The notes: a model not told the origin generated them from the sequence alone. A stretch of DNA of 64,000 nt from Novosphingobium mangrovisedimenti (GCF_025153475.1 NZ_JANZXA010000005.1:186001-250000), one strand, 5' to 3'. Positions 8,916 to 17,291 are shown, counted from the stretch's first letter. Numbers and translations: made by a program.

Positions 8916-10223
8916 TTGCTGGAAGACACGGCCGTGCCCGACGACGTCCTCACGGCGGACGATCCGCTCTACCGGGAGCTCTACGACGTCCGCCGCGAGG
9001 CCGAGGCGATGGGCAATTTCATCGACCGCGACGTGACGCAGGACATCCATGCCCTGCGCGCGGCCGCGCCGGTGCACAAGGGCAAGCTGCGCGAGCTGCT
9101 CGGCCTGCCCATGACCTACGAGCGTCACCAGAACGCCGTGGGCCGCCTGCACTACACCGCGCTCGGCTACGAGGCGTGCGAGGCCGCCTTCCGCAACCCG
9201 CAAGTCTTCTCCAACACAGTCCAGATGAACCCCAAGGTGGGCGAGAAAGGCACCGGCCTGCTCGAACTCGACCCGCCGCGCCACCGCGCCTACCGCCGCA
9301 CCGTGCAGCCGATGTTCCAGATGGCCAATGCGCTCACCTGGTGGCGGGCCAAGACCATCGACGGCATCATCGCACGCCTGATCGAGCGGCTCGGCCGCGA
9401 GGACCGCGCCGAACTCAACATCGAATACTGCGCGCGCATCCCGGTCTATACGATCACCACCGCGCTGGGCCTTGCGGGCGACGAGGCGCTGCGCTTCCGC
9501 CACGCCTATCTCAACAGCACCAGCGCCAGCCGCAGCGTCACCATGGAAGACCGGATGCGCAACCGGGCGCTGGTGGACAGCGTGCTGCACGATCTGGTGA
9601 CGGCGCGGCGCAAGGAGCGTCAGGACGACCTCGTCAGCTTCATGATCGAGGCCGTGCTGCGCCTGCCCGGCGAGCCCCCGCGCCCGCTGACCGACGAGGA
9701 GATCACCACCCATGCCAAGCTGGTGATGGTGGCGGGCGGCGGCACTTCGTGGCGGCAGATGGGCATCACCCTGTTCGCGCTGTTGACCCACCCGGACCAG
9801 CTCGCGCAAGTCAAGGCCAACCGCGATCTCGTGAGCGATGCCATCGAGGAAGGCCTGCGCTGGGACCCGACCGCCCCGTTCCACTACCGGCTGGTGCTGG
9901 AGGACATCGATTTCTACGGCCACGCGCTGAAGGCCGGCGACGTGCTCGAACTCGGCCTCGGCCCCGCCAACCGCGATCCCTCGCGGTGGGACCGGCCCGA
10001 CGCCTACGACATCCACCGCCCCAAACTTACCAACATGGCCTTCGGCCTCGGCACTCACCGCTGCCTGGGGATGAACGTCGCCCACGTGGAAATGGCGCGC
10101 GGCATCAACGCCCTGTTCGACGCCTTCCCGAACCTGCGCCTCGACCCCGGCGCCCCCGCCCCGTTCATGACCGGCGGACTGGAGCAACGCGGCCCCTCGG
10201 GCCTGCCGGTGCTGCTGCGCTGA
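8916..10223 (+). CDS. Cytochrome P450 with an unusual I-helix
   Basis: 435 residues using TTG 8916; GTG 8934 is a reasonable alternative, and neither has a clear ribosome binding site. P450 marks are the heme loop FGLGTHRCLG with its cysteine, and ExxR as EGLR before WDPTAPFHYR. The I-helix reads AGGGTS: the acidic residue usual before the threonine ([AG]GxDT[TS]) is glycine, which should alter proton delivery. Bacterial soluble class, so it needs a ferredoxin and reductase; none is adjacent, and the nearest ferredoxin is at 26148. Cotranscribed with the amidohydrolase; likely an oxygenation step of the same catabolic route. Confidence 0.9.
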   Translation: MLEDTAVPDDVLTADDPLYRELYDVRREAEAMGNFIDRDVTQDIHALRAAAPVHKGKLRELLGLPMTYERHQNAVGRLHYTALGYEACEAAFRNPQVFSNTVQMNPKVGEKGTGLLELDPPRHRAYRRTVQPMFQMANALTWWRAKTIDGIIARLIERLGREDRAELNIEYCARIPVYTITTALGLAGDEALRFRHAYLNSTSASRSVTMEDRMRNRALVDSVLHDLVTARRKERQDDLVSFMIEAVLRLPGEPPRPLTDEEITTHAKLVMVAGGGTSWRQMGITLFALLTHPDQLAQVKANRDLVSDAIEEGLRWDPTAPFHYRLVLEDIDFYGHALKAGDVLELGLGPANRDPSRWDRPDAYDIHRPKLTNMAFGLGTHRCLGMNVAHVEMARGINALFDAFPNLRLDPGAPAPFMTGGLEQRGPSGLPVLLR

Positions 10224-10588
10224 GGCCCGATCCTACCCCGCCGCCGCGTCACAAGGTGACACCCGGTTGACACGGTTTACACTGTCTTGAGGAAACAGGT
10301 GTCACCCTGGGGTGGATGTGTCACTTTGCTGCATTCGCAGGCTTGCGGACTGCGGGAATCCGAGGATTTCAAAGAGCAAGTCGGAGTGTGTCAGAAGCGG
10401 AGCGAGTAGGAAAATGGTTTGTCGGTGAGAGCCGCCCAGCGAACAACCTGCCAATGGCAGCTATGCGCCCAAGTAGGCCGCTCCAAATCTGATTTGACGT
10501 TCCTGAGAGCTGTCTGTCCGTTTCCAGATGCCGCCCATACGGTCAGGGGTAGAGTTGGGCGGGGAGCGGAATAGCGTGCGGTCCAGCT
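10224..10588. other. Intergenic region at the left edge of a lower-GC segment
   Basis: 365 bases between the P450 stop and the end of the converging lipoprotein gene. It holds an inverted repeat with a nested dispersed repeat copy (10255-10306). From about 10320 the GC content falls below that of the flanking catabolic genes. No further gene is supported. Confidence 0.55.
10255..10306. repeat. Inverted repeat enclosing a copy of the GGTTGACACG dispersed repeat
   Basis: GGTGACACC (10255-10263) pairs with GGTGTCACC (10298-10306), a 9-bp perfect stem with a 34-base loop. In the loop, 10265-10286 reads GGTTGACACGGTTTACACTG and onward. The same element, with one to three changes, occurs at 55772-55796 (reverse) and 60021-60045. 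It lies 32 bases after the P450 stop, without a T tract, so it is not a standard terminator. Confidence 0.6.
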
Positions 10589-11596
10589 TTACGAACCATT
10601 TTTCTCGTTCACCGGATGCGGCAGTTGGCCTGCGCAAAGCTGAAAAAATCGACTTACGACCGCGCGCTCCTTATTGTTTATCGCATTCATCTCGATGGTC
10701 CCCCGCGCAGTTTCGAGCGTCAGATTCCCAGTTTCGGCAAAGCTTCGAAATAGGGCAGCATCCCATGGCAGAACTGCATCTATCCGTGTCCGTTCGCCGG
10801 GATTTCCAGCACCGATTACTCGAACGGCCATGTGGTGCCGTCCAGAGCTGATCTCTAATGACGCCCCCTTCTTCGCAGGCGGCGTCACGCGAGCATATAC
10901 CGGACCATTGGTGTAACGGCACCATAGATTGAACTTTGTTCGCTCGCCGTTGAGGTCTTGATAGCTGAGGGATGGCATGTTCCACCACTCGTCGGGACCG
11001 AGGACCCACGTAAGGTCATCGCGCCCAGATGTTCCCTTGCGATAATCATGCGGGATCGACACCGGCGGTGGTTCTACGAATGGACTATATTCAGTTGGCC
11101 TCTGGGAAACTCTCGAAGGATCGTGATCCCGTTGCCAAGCAAAATAAGCGTCGCGCGCTCTGAGCGCTATTTCACTTCCCGGAGATAGATTTTGAATTTT
11201 CATTCCCGCATCTGTCTTTTGGAATTCAAAGGCCCCTTCCAGAAATCCAGCGGACCGACCAGTGATCACGTAAGTTTTGCCGCTTTCGAGTGCTTGAGGC
11301 TCCACCATCGTTTCAGCCTTCGGCGGCGCTTGGCCATATCGAATTGGGAAATTAGGACCACACTCATCTCTGCCGCTGAAAGCCCCGTAAGGAACTTCGA
11401 ACTCCCAGACAGCGCGCCCATCTTCATCTACAATGGTGAGATTTCCCCAACACCACGGGTAGGCCGTGACATCATCATCGCTACTCGTGAAAACAAGTTC
11501 TCCATCGATCAGCGCCGCTTTCACGAGAAAAAGTTGCGAGCACGAGCCCAAGCCTAGTAGCACTAACGCGCTAGCGGCGATCTTGAAGAGCTGCAT
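10589..11596 (-). CDS. Hypothetical lipoprotein, lower GC than its neighbours
   Basis: 335 residues from ATG 11596 (GTG 11602 would add two residues). The N-terminus MQLFKIAASALVLLGLGSC is a lipoprotein signal with a lipobox (LGSC) and serine at +2, so outer-membrane anchoring is expected. The mature part is hydrophilic with several cysteines and no domain I recognise. Its DNA is visibly poorer in GC than the catabolic genes on both sides, and the gene separates the P450 unit from the second kinase-like gene. It therefore looks like a later insertion. It was considered as a real gene because of the clear signal peptide and the long open frame. Confidence 0.7.
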   Translation of the reverse strand: MQLFKIAASALVLLGLGSCSQLFLVKAALIDGELVFTSSDDDVTAYPWCWGNLTIVDEDGRAVWEFEVPYGAFSGRDECGPNFPIRYGQAPPKAETMVEPQALESGKTYVITGRSAGFLEGAFEFQKTDAGMKIQNLSPGSEIALRARDAYFAWQRDHDPSRVSQRPTEYSPFVEPPPVSIPHDYRKGTSGRDDLTWVLGPDEWWNMPSLSYQDLNGERTKFNLWCRYTNGPVYARVTPPAKKGASLEISSGRHHMAVRVIGAGNPGERTRIDAVLPWDAALFRSFAETGNLTLETARGTIEMNAINNKERAVVSRFFQLCAGQLPHPVNEKNGS

Positions 11597-11808
11597 TACC
11601 ACAATATGTCATGTAAAATGGACGTCGCCTCAAGTCCAGGTGAGGGAAGCAGGCAAGATGCCCTGCAAATCGTAAAAGTCTACTATTTGACCCATCGCTG
11701 ACGTCGGCAATGTCAGCGCTCACCGTCCTACGATAAAAAACGGGAACGGCAGCAAGTTGCTATTCATCGCTCCGAAACCGACGGTCGCCAACCGGCCCAT
11801 CAATCCCC

Positions 11809-12861
11809 TCACACCTTCAACCGCCGCCGCATCGTCGCTTCGTCCATCATCGGCGTGCCGCGCAGGTGGCCGAGGCGTATCCCGGTACAGGTCATCTTGA
11901 AGCGGGCGAAGTCCTCGTACCAGTCCAGCCCCTCGGCGGACTTGCCGCTGATCTCTTCCCACAGCGCCACGGTCTCGTCGTGGCTGCCCATGCCTTCGAG
12001 CGGGGCGCCGTGGACCGCGTTCGGCCCGTGCATCGTCTCCGACAGCTCGCAGAACCACGCCAGATCATGCAGCGCGCCGCCGAGCGAGGGTTGTTCCCAA
12101 TCCATCACCGCGACGACGTCGTAGTTGTCGTCGAACATCATGTTGCCGATGCGCGCGTCGCCCCAGACGAGGCCCTCCGGCTGCTGCGCGGGCCATAGCG
12201 ACTGGAGGCGCGCCAGTGCGTCGTCGAGCACCGGCAGCGGCTCCACGTCCTGCAGCCAGCGGGCAAAGCGGGTGTACTTGTCCCACTCCTGCGCAAGGCC
12301 GCTTGTCGCGCCTGGCGGCCCCTGCAGGAACTCCATGCCGTCGAGCGGCACGCGCTGGATCGCGGCGAGCTGACCCACGGCGTTGCGCCACAAGGTGCGG
12401 CGCTGCTCGGGGCTGGAATCCCTGAGCCAGCCCTCGCGCGCATAGGGCGGGATCGAGACGGGGACGCGGCCCTGCTTCTTCTCCATCACGAAGAAGGGAT
12501 TGCCGAGCAGGCCCGGGTCCTCCTCGAACCAGAGCGGGCGGGCGACGCGGACCTGCCCGTCCTCGGCCAGCAGCTTCATGATCCGGTACTGCTCGTCGAA
12601 CAGGTTGTCGGGGAACACGGTGAAGCTGTTCGGCTTGATGCGCACCACGCAGCCCTGTTCGCGGGTGCGGCCGCCCTCGTCCCAGCGCGCGTCGAACAGC
12701 ACCGTCTCGTGACTCTGCCCGGCACCGCGCGGATAGGCGAGGTTGGTGATGGCGATGCCGCTCGCCCCCGACAGCCGGCGCGACAGCCAGTCCGCCAGCC
12801 GTGCGGCCAGTTCCTCAAGATCCCGCGTTTCGGGTGCAACGATCACGTCAGACAAGGCCAC
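11809..12861 (-). CDS. Phosphotransferase (APH-fold) family protein
   Basis: 350 residues. N-lobe with RIKPNSF; C-lobe with catalytic loop WGDARIGN (His of the usual HGDxxxxN is Trp, as in many ACAD10-like kinases) and metal motif VMDWEQPSLG. It is more like the kinase part of ACAD10/acyl-CoA dehydrogenase-linked proteins than antibiotic kinases. The substrate may be a hydroxyacid or its CoA ester, which is inference from that family. Transcribed from the region carrying the operator at 12894-12907, divergent to nothing but downstream of the IclR gene on the same strand. It is only distantly similar to the kinase-like protein at 3541-4611. Confidence 0.86.
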   Translation of the reverse strand: MALSDVIVAPETRDLEELAARLADWLSRRLSGASGIAITNLAYPRGAGQSHETVLFDARWDEGGRTREQGCVVRIKPNSFTVFPDNLFDEQYRIMKLLAEDGQVRVARPLWFEEDPGLLGNPFFVMEKKQGRVPVSIPPYAREGWLRDSSPEQRRTLWRNAVGQLAAIQRVPLDGMEFLQGPPGATSGLAQEWDKYTRFARWLQDVEPLPVLDDALARLQSLWPAQQPEGLVWGDARIGNMMFDDNYDVVAVMDWEQPSLGGALHDLAWFCELSETMHGPNAVHGAPLEGMGSHDETVALWEEISGKSAEGLDWYEDFARFKMTCTGIRLGHLRGTPMMDEATMRRRLKV

Positions 12862-12893
12862 TCTCCCGCTCCCGCAGATGCCGGACGGTGAAG

Positions 12894-12927
12894 TTCGACA
12901 TTGCGAATATATTTTCGCTTATTTGAT
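12894..12927. promoter_or_regulatory. Tandem IclR-type operator before the second kinase-like gene
   Basis: Perfect TTCG-N6-CGAA at 12894-12907 (TTCGACATTGCGAA). A weaker copy, TTCG-N6-TGAT, begins exactly 20 bp later at 12914. It lies 33 bases upstream of the start of the minus-strand kinase-like gene, where a repressor or activator could act. Confidence 0.55.
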
Positions 12928-13017
12928 ACGGACGCAAAGCGGCGCGGTCAAGCGAGGAGGCGAAGGCGAAGCAATGATGAAAAGGGTGATCTCGGGTTCC
13001 GATCGACGGAACCGGAA

Positions 13018-13863
13018 TCAGTCGGCGGAGGCGGCGCGGCCGGAGAGGAAGACGGAAATGCGCTCGCAGGCCTCGGCCAGGCGGCGCCCGGCCTCGGTGA
13101 CCTTCGGGCCGGTCATCGCGCCGTGGAAACCGGCCATGACCAGCGAGATCGTCACCCGGTTGCGGCTGTCGTAGATGGGCGCCATCAGCGCCATCAGCGG
13201 GTAGACCTTGTCGTCCTGCAGCGTGAGCTGCGGCACGACCGGCGGGTCCTCGGTGCCGGCGCCGATGCCCTGCACCTCGTCCATCGCCGCCGTTCCGGGA
13301 CGGCGCACGAGCGCGATGAAGCCGTGCTCGCGCACGAAATCCAGACCGCCACGGAACAGGTCGAGCTGCTCCGGCCCCAGATCGGGCTCGGCCCGCGCGA
13401 TCCAGCTTTCCGCCTCGCGCGGGGAACGCGCGAAGAACGACATCGCCTGGATCCAGCGCAGCGGCATGCGCGTACCCAGCGGCACCGGATAGCCGACATG
13501 GCTGAGCGAGGCCGCGCGTTCGCGCAAGTGAATGGTGTCGCTTTCCAGGAAGTAGGCGCCGCAAACCACGTCGAACTCGTCGGCCAGGCTGCGCATTTCC
13601 GGCTGCGCGACCTGCAGCGGCGAGAAATGGTCGGCGGCGGTGCGTCCGATCGCGGCGAGCGCGGGGCCGAGCACGTAGGTCTTGTCGGTCGTGCGGTAGA
13701 GATAGCCGACGTCGACGAGCCCGGTCAGCAGCGCATGGCAGGTGGCGCGGCTCAGCTTCAACGCGCGCACGAGATCGGTCAGGGCGAAGGCCTGCCCGGG
13801 GTGGTCGGCAATGAAGTTGAGAATGGCGGCCACGCGGGCGACGCCGGGGGAGGAACGCGACAT
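13018..13863 (-). CDS. IclR family transcriptional regulator
   Basis: 281 residues. N-terminal winged helix-turn-helix (VARVAAILNFIADHPG; LSRATCHALLTGL; LYRTTDKTYVLG) in residues 1-80, then a C-terminal GAF-like IclR effector domain. IclR proteins bind short palindromes and respond to pathway metabolites, often aromatic acids. It lies between the acyl-CoA ligase gene and the kinase-like gene, all on the minus strand. A perfect copy of the cluster palindrome (13871-13884) begins only 7 bases before its own start codon, so autoregulation is likely. It is the natural candidate for controlling the whole 0.5-15.7 kb cluster. Confidence 0.93.
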   Translation of the reverse strand: MSRSSPGVARVAAILNFIADHPGQAFALTDLVRALKLSRATCHALLTGLVDVGYLYRTTDKTYVLGPALAAIGRTAADHFSPLQVAQPEMRSLADEFDVVCGAYFLESDTIHLRERAASLSHVGYPVPLGTRMPLRWIQAMSFFARSPREAESWIARAEPDLGPEQLDLFRGGLDFVREHGFIALVRRPGTAAMDEVQGIGAGTEDPPVVPQLTLQDDKVYPLMALMAPIYDSRNRVTISLVMAGFHGAMTGPKVTEAGRRLAEACERISVFLSGRAASAD

Positions 13864-13870
13864 AAGGTCT

Positions 13871-13884
13871 TTCGCTATTTCGAA
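13871..13884. promoter_or_regulatory. Perfect IclR-type palindrome at the iclR start
   Basis: TTCGCTATTTCGAA, an exact TTCG-N6-CGAA, ends 7 bases before the start codon of the IclR gene on the minus strand. Binding here would block its ribosome-binding or early transcribed region, consistent with autorepression. Confidence 0.55.
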
Positions 13885-13962
13885 CTATCACGCCTATGTC
13901 GGGCCGTCCGGTTCGTCAATAGACACACCTGTTCATCAGGGCGAACGCTGCAGGTGTTCGGA

Positions 13963-15522
13963 TCAGGCTTCCACCCGCCCCAGCTTCTCCGCCATCATCC
14001 GGGCAATCTCGCGGCGGGCAACCTTGTTGGAATGGAGCAGCGGCACGTCCTCGCGGGCCAGCTCGAAATAGGCGCGCGGGACCTTGTAGCTCGACAGGCG
14101 CCGGCGCATCTCGGCCTCGATCGCCTCGAAATCGAGCGTCGCCCCGTCGCGCGGGACGACGGCGGCCACCAGCAGGTTGCCGCGCTCCTTGTCGGGCACG
14201 CCGACGACATAGGCGCTGTGCACGCCGTCGAGCGTCTGCAGTTCCATCTCGACCTCGGCGGGCGAGACGTTGGAGCTGGCGACCTTGATCATGTCGCCGT
14301 TGCGGCCAACGAAGTGGATACGGCGGCCCTCGGGCCTGTCTTCCACCTCGCACATGTCGCCCGTGTGGTAGTAGCCGTCGGGCGTGTAGTGCTCGGACTT
14401 CTCGATCTTGTGCAGCCCACTCGCCAGCGGATAGCCGCGAACCTGCATTTCGCCCACTTCGCCTGCAGCGACGGGGCGGTCGTCCTCGTCGGCGATGCGG
14501 ATCTCGTAGCCGGGGCCGAAGTGGTCCATCGGCGCGCAGACCGGGCGGCCCGGCGCGCGGAAATCGTCGCCCCAGGAATAGGGGCCGAGCGTTTCGCTCA
14601 TGCCCAGGCCCCACCACGGCCTGGGGCCCTGGATCGTCTTGAGGTCTTCCTCCGCCAGCACGCTGCCCATGGCAAAGCGGCTGTTGCTGAGCGTGCGCTC
14701 GGTGCACACGACCACCGAACCGGCCTCCCAGCCGGGCACGAGGTACATCATCAGCCCGCCGACCCAGAACATCGGCAGCATGCAGGGCACCCGCTTGCCG
14801 GGGACGTGCTCCATCATCGCGCGCATCGTGTGGCTGCGGAACAGGACCGGACCGTGGTTGTGCTTCACGCCCTTGGGCAGCGCCATCGATCCCGAGGTGT
14901 AGATCTCCACCATCTGGTCGGTGGTGTGTACTTCCGATTCGATCTCGCGCAGCAACTCGTCATCGACCGTCGCCGCGGGATCTGTCAGGAAGGTCATCGG
15001 CGCGACGCAGGAGGGCAGGTCCTCGCCCGTGGAGACGATCCAGCGCAAGTAGGGCGCGCGCTTGACGCGCAGCGTGCCGCTGTCCTGGCCTTCCAGTTCG
15101 GGCAGAGCCTCCAGCATGCGCTCGACGTAGTCCTTGCCAAGCATGGTGCGCGTCATCACCACGCCCTGCACGTCCGACTGGCGCAGCACGCGCACGAGTT
15201 CGTTCGCGCGGATCATCGTGCTGATCGGCACCGCGATCGCGCCGATGCGACTGATCGCCGCCAGCATCAGCGCAAAACCGGGACCATTGCCGAAGATGAA
15301 ACCAACCCGCGCGCCCTTGCCGATGCCGCGCGCGATCAGGCCCTTCGCGATCTGCGCCGAACGCGTGTCGAGTTCGCGATAGGAGACCGCTTCGACGACA
15401 GCGTCACCGTCTTCCAGCACCACGGCAGGGGAGTCGCCATAGGCGGCCGCTGCCGCGCGCACGAGTTGCGGGAACGTCTTGGCGGACCCCGGTGTGACCT
15501 GGCCGTCCGTTTCAGTGCTCAC
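13963..15522 (-). CDS. Acyl-CoA synthetase (AMP-forming ligase)
   Basis: 519 residues, ANL superfamily. Visible motifs: P-loop-like TSGSMALPKG near residue 215, YHTGDMCEV (adenylate-binding aspartate), the hinge region GRNGDMIKVASSNVSP, and the C-terminal catalytic lysine in HSNKVARRE. It activates a carboxylic acid to the acyl-AMP and then to the CoA thioester. Together with the CoA-transferase at 4784 this gives two possible entry points for a carboxylic acid. The substrate could be a fatty, terpenoid, steroid-derived or aromatic acid. It is transcribed in the same direction as the iclR gene, about 100 bases upstream of it. Confidence 0.92.
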   Translation of the reverse strand: MSTETDGQVTPGSAKTFPQLVRAAAAAYGDSPAVVLEDGDAVVEAVSYRELDTRSAQIAKGLIARGIGKGARVGFIFGNGPGFALMLAAISRIGAIAVPISTMIRANELVRVLRQSDVQGVVMTRTMLGKDYVERMLEALPELEGQDSGTLRVKRAPYLRWIVSTGEDLPSCVAPMTFLTDPAATVDDELLREIESEVHTTDQMVEIYTSGSMALPKGVKHNHGPVLFRSHTMRAMMEHVPGKRVPCMLPMFWVGGLMMYLVPGWEAGSVVVCTERTLSNSRFAMGSVLAEEDLKTIQGPRPWWGLGMSETLGPYSWGDDFRAPGRPVCAPMDHFGPGYEIRIADEDDRPVAAGEVGEMQVRGYPLASGLHKIEKSEHYTPDGYYHTGDMCEVEDRPEGRRIHFVGRNGDMIKVASSNVSPAEVEMELQTLDGVHSAYVVGVPDKERGNLLVAAVVPRDGATLDFEAIEAEMRRRLSSYKVPRAYFELAREDVPLLHSNKVARREIARMMAEKLGRVEA

Positions 15523-15645
15523 TGTCCGTCATCCTCTCGCTCGGCCGCTGTCCGCATGCGCACGCGCCCCTTCTCCCGGCGATCCTGCAATCTGCAAACA
15601 CGCAAGACAAGTGTCTAGCCCTGACCATCGCCGGACCGAACATAG

Positions 15646-15659
15646 TTCGATATTACAAA
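15646..15659. promoter_or_regulatory. Candidate IclR-type operator upstream of the acyl-CoA ligase gene
   Basis: TTCGATATTACAAA, one mismatch from TTCG-N6-CGAA, in an AT-rich stretch about 125 bases upstream of the ligase start. The wider sequence AGTTCGATATTACAAAT resembles the copies at 7633 and 12892. Confidence 0.45.
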
Positions 15660-15736
15660 TCTTATGTCGGTATTGAGGAAAATCGCGTGCAACGCAAGGG
15701 CAAGGCCGCCTCCTTTGTCGTCCCCGGCACACGCTT

Positions 15737-15861
15737 CGTCATTGCGAGCGGCGAAGCCGAGCGGCAATCCAGAGTCGGCGCAAACCGCCCTGGATTGCCC
15801 TTCGGCTGGCTGCTTGCGGCAGCCGCTCAGGACAGGCTTCGCCTCCGGCTCGCAATGACGA
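15737..15861. repeat. Palindromic intergenic repeat element (about 125 bp)
   Basis: CGTCATTGCGAGC at 15737-15749 is exactly repeated in inverted orientation at 15849-15861 (GCTCGCAATGACG). The interior has further pairing (GGCAATCCAG with CTGGATTGCC around 15770-15800). This layout is that of the small non-coding palindromic elements spread through many alphaproteobacterial genomes. It sits just past the end of the minus-strand regulator gene and could fold in its mRNA tail. Confidence 0.75.
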
Positions 15862-15893
15862 AGAAAGAGAGAGGCTAGAGACGCAAGCGTCTC

Positions 15894-17291
15894 TCAGCTT
15901 TCGGCGAAAGTATAAGGCTGCGCGGCACGCAGGTAGTCGTCAGCCAGTACGTCCCTGCCAATCGGCGGAACCGCGCGTGCCGTGCAGGCGGCACGGTGGC
16001 ACAGGCGGCAGGTCACGCCGATCGGGGTACCCGGTTCGCTCGCGGGATCGGCCTTGCCGGCATAGACAAGCCGGCCTGCCTCCTCGGCGGCGCAGGCAAG
16101 CGCGACGGCGCGGATCACCCGCGGCCGCCCATAGCCCCTGCCCCCGCCGACGACGGTGCGCGCGATCGAGAAGAACCTCTCGCCCCCCGGTAACTCGAGC
16201 CATTGCGTGGCGATCTCTCCCGGGCGGCGGAACACCTGGTGGACGCTCCACAAGGGGCAACCACCGCCGTGCGCGGCAAAGGGGAACCCGGCCCCGTCGA
16301 GTCGCTTGGAAACATTGCCCGCCTCGTCGACGCGGATGAAGAAGAAGCCGACGCGCTCCTCTCCCGGACGCTGGAGCGTGGTGAGCCGGTGCGCCACCTG
16401 TTCGAAGCTGACGCCGAACAGGCTGCACAGAGCATCGATGTCGTAGCCGCGCTGTTCGGCCGCGCGGGCGAACTTGCCATAGGGCATGCGCAGCGCCGCC
16501 GCGCCATATCCCGCCAGCGCGCGCAGGAGCAGCGTGGCGGTGGCCCGCCCGGAGAAGCTCTCTGCCCGTAAGGTCTGCTTGATCTCGGTGCGCATCGCGG
16601 TGTGAGCGATATGGGTTGCGATCTGAAAAGCGCGGCTGGCGCCGTCAAGCGTATCGGCCAGCAACAACTGCTGGTTGTGCCGATCGAAGCGGCGCAGCGA
16701 ATCCATCAGCACGTCGGGCGGCAGGAAACGCACGCGCACGCCCTGCCCGCCCAGCCAGGCGACCGCGCCGCCGGCCTGCTCGATCTCGGCCGCCAGATCC
16801 TCCGCGCGCTGGTCGATCGCGTGGAAATAGTTGCGCCGGCTGGCAAGGAAGTACTGCGCCTCGCGCACCGGCTCGTTCTCGTCGAGCCCGGGCCCGGCCG
16901 CGCGCTGCTCCGCCAATGCCTGCTGTTCGCGCGAATAGGCGCTGTGCAGGCGCAGGAGCGCTTCGGAGACGCCGGGAAAGCTGGTGGCAAGATCGGCCAC
17001 TTCCAGCGCGGGCAGATCGATGTCGGCAAAGATCGGATCGCGCAGCACTTCGGTCAGCCGCCGCGTGTAGTCCTCGCCATCGTCGCCCGCGAGGTCGGCA
17101 ATGTCGAGCCGATAGGTCTTCGCGAGGCGCAGCAGCATGTCCGCGGTGACCGGGCGCTGGTTGCGTTCGAGCAAGGCGACGTAGCTGGGCGAGATCTCCA
17201 GATCGTCGGCCATGGCCTGCTGTGTCAGCCCCATCTCGCGCCGCAGGCGGCGCAGCCGGGGGCCGAGGTAAAGGGGGCGGTTTTCTGCCAT
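15894..17291 (-). CDS. RamB/ScfR-like XRE family regulator of acyl metabolism
   Basis: 465 residues. Residues 10-65 form an XRE helix-turn-helix (RRLRREMGLTQQAMADDLEIS, ISPSYVALLERNQRPV). The middle is an ImmA/IrrE-like domain lacking a clean HExxH zinc motif (it reads THIAHTAMR). The C-terminal domain has the cysteine cluster CRLCHRAAC and RAVPP typical of short-chain fatty-acyl regulators (DUF2083). RamB of Corynebacterium and related proteins control glyoxylate-cycle genes. This gene is divergent from isocitrate lyase with a 150-base gap carrying an inverted repeat, so control of aceA is very likely. Confidence 0.9.
   Translation of the reverse strand: MAENRPLYLGPRLRRLRREMGLTQQAMADDLEISPSYVALLERNQRPVTADMLLRLAKTYRLDIADLAGDDGEDYTRRLTEVLRDPIFADIDLPALEVADLATSFPGVSEALLRLHSAYSREQQALAEQRAAGPGLDENEPVREAQYFLASRRNYFHAIDQRAEDLAAEIEQAGGAVAWLGGQGVRVRFLPPDVLMDSLRRFDRHNQQLLLADTLDGASRAFQIATHIAHTAMRTEIKQTLRAESFSGRATATLLLRALAGYGAAALRMPYGKFARAAEQRGYDIDALCSLFGVSFEQVAHRLTTLQRPGEERVGFFFIRVDEAGNVSKRLDGAGFPFAAHGGGCPLWSVHQVFRRPGEIATQWLELPGGERFFSIARTVVGGGRGYGRPRVIRAVALACAAEEAGRLVYAGKADPASEPGTPIGVTCRLCHRAACTARAVPPIGRDVLADDYLRAAQPYTFAES

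Larger units (their letters stand above)
15523..15893. other. Intergenic region between acyl-CoA ligase and aceA-regulator genes
   Basis: 371 bases with no supported gene. It contains an IclR-type site (15646-15659) upstream of the ligase gene and a 125-bp palindromic element (15737-15861) downstream of the regulator gene. The remainder shows nothing recognisable. Confidence 0.6.

Noticed and set aside
3541-12861. APH-fold proteins as antibiotic resistance genes
   Set aside because: Motifs and the catabolic context fit metabolite kinases of the ACAD10-like kind; no aminoglycoside-specific feature is visible.
12901-15618. A 905-residue open frame on the plus strand
   Set aside because: It is the antisense shadow of the IclR and acyl-CoA ligase genes, rich in R, H and A with no domain; both minus-strand genes have clear families.
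15737-15861. Possible CRISPR or tRNA-like structure
   Set aside because: There is a single inverted repeat and no direct-repeat/spacer periodicity; it is a palindromic intergenic element.
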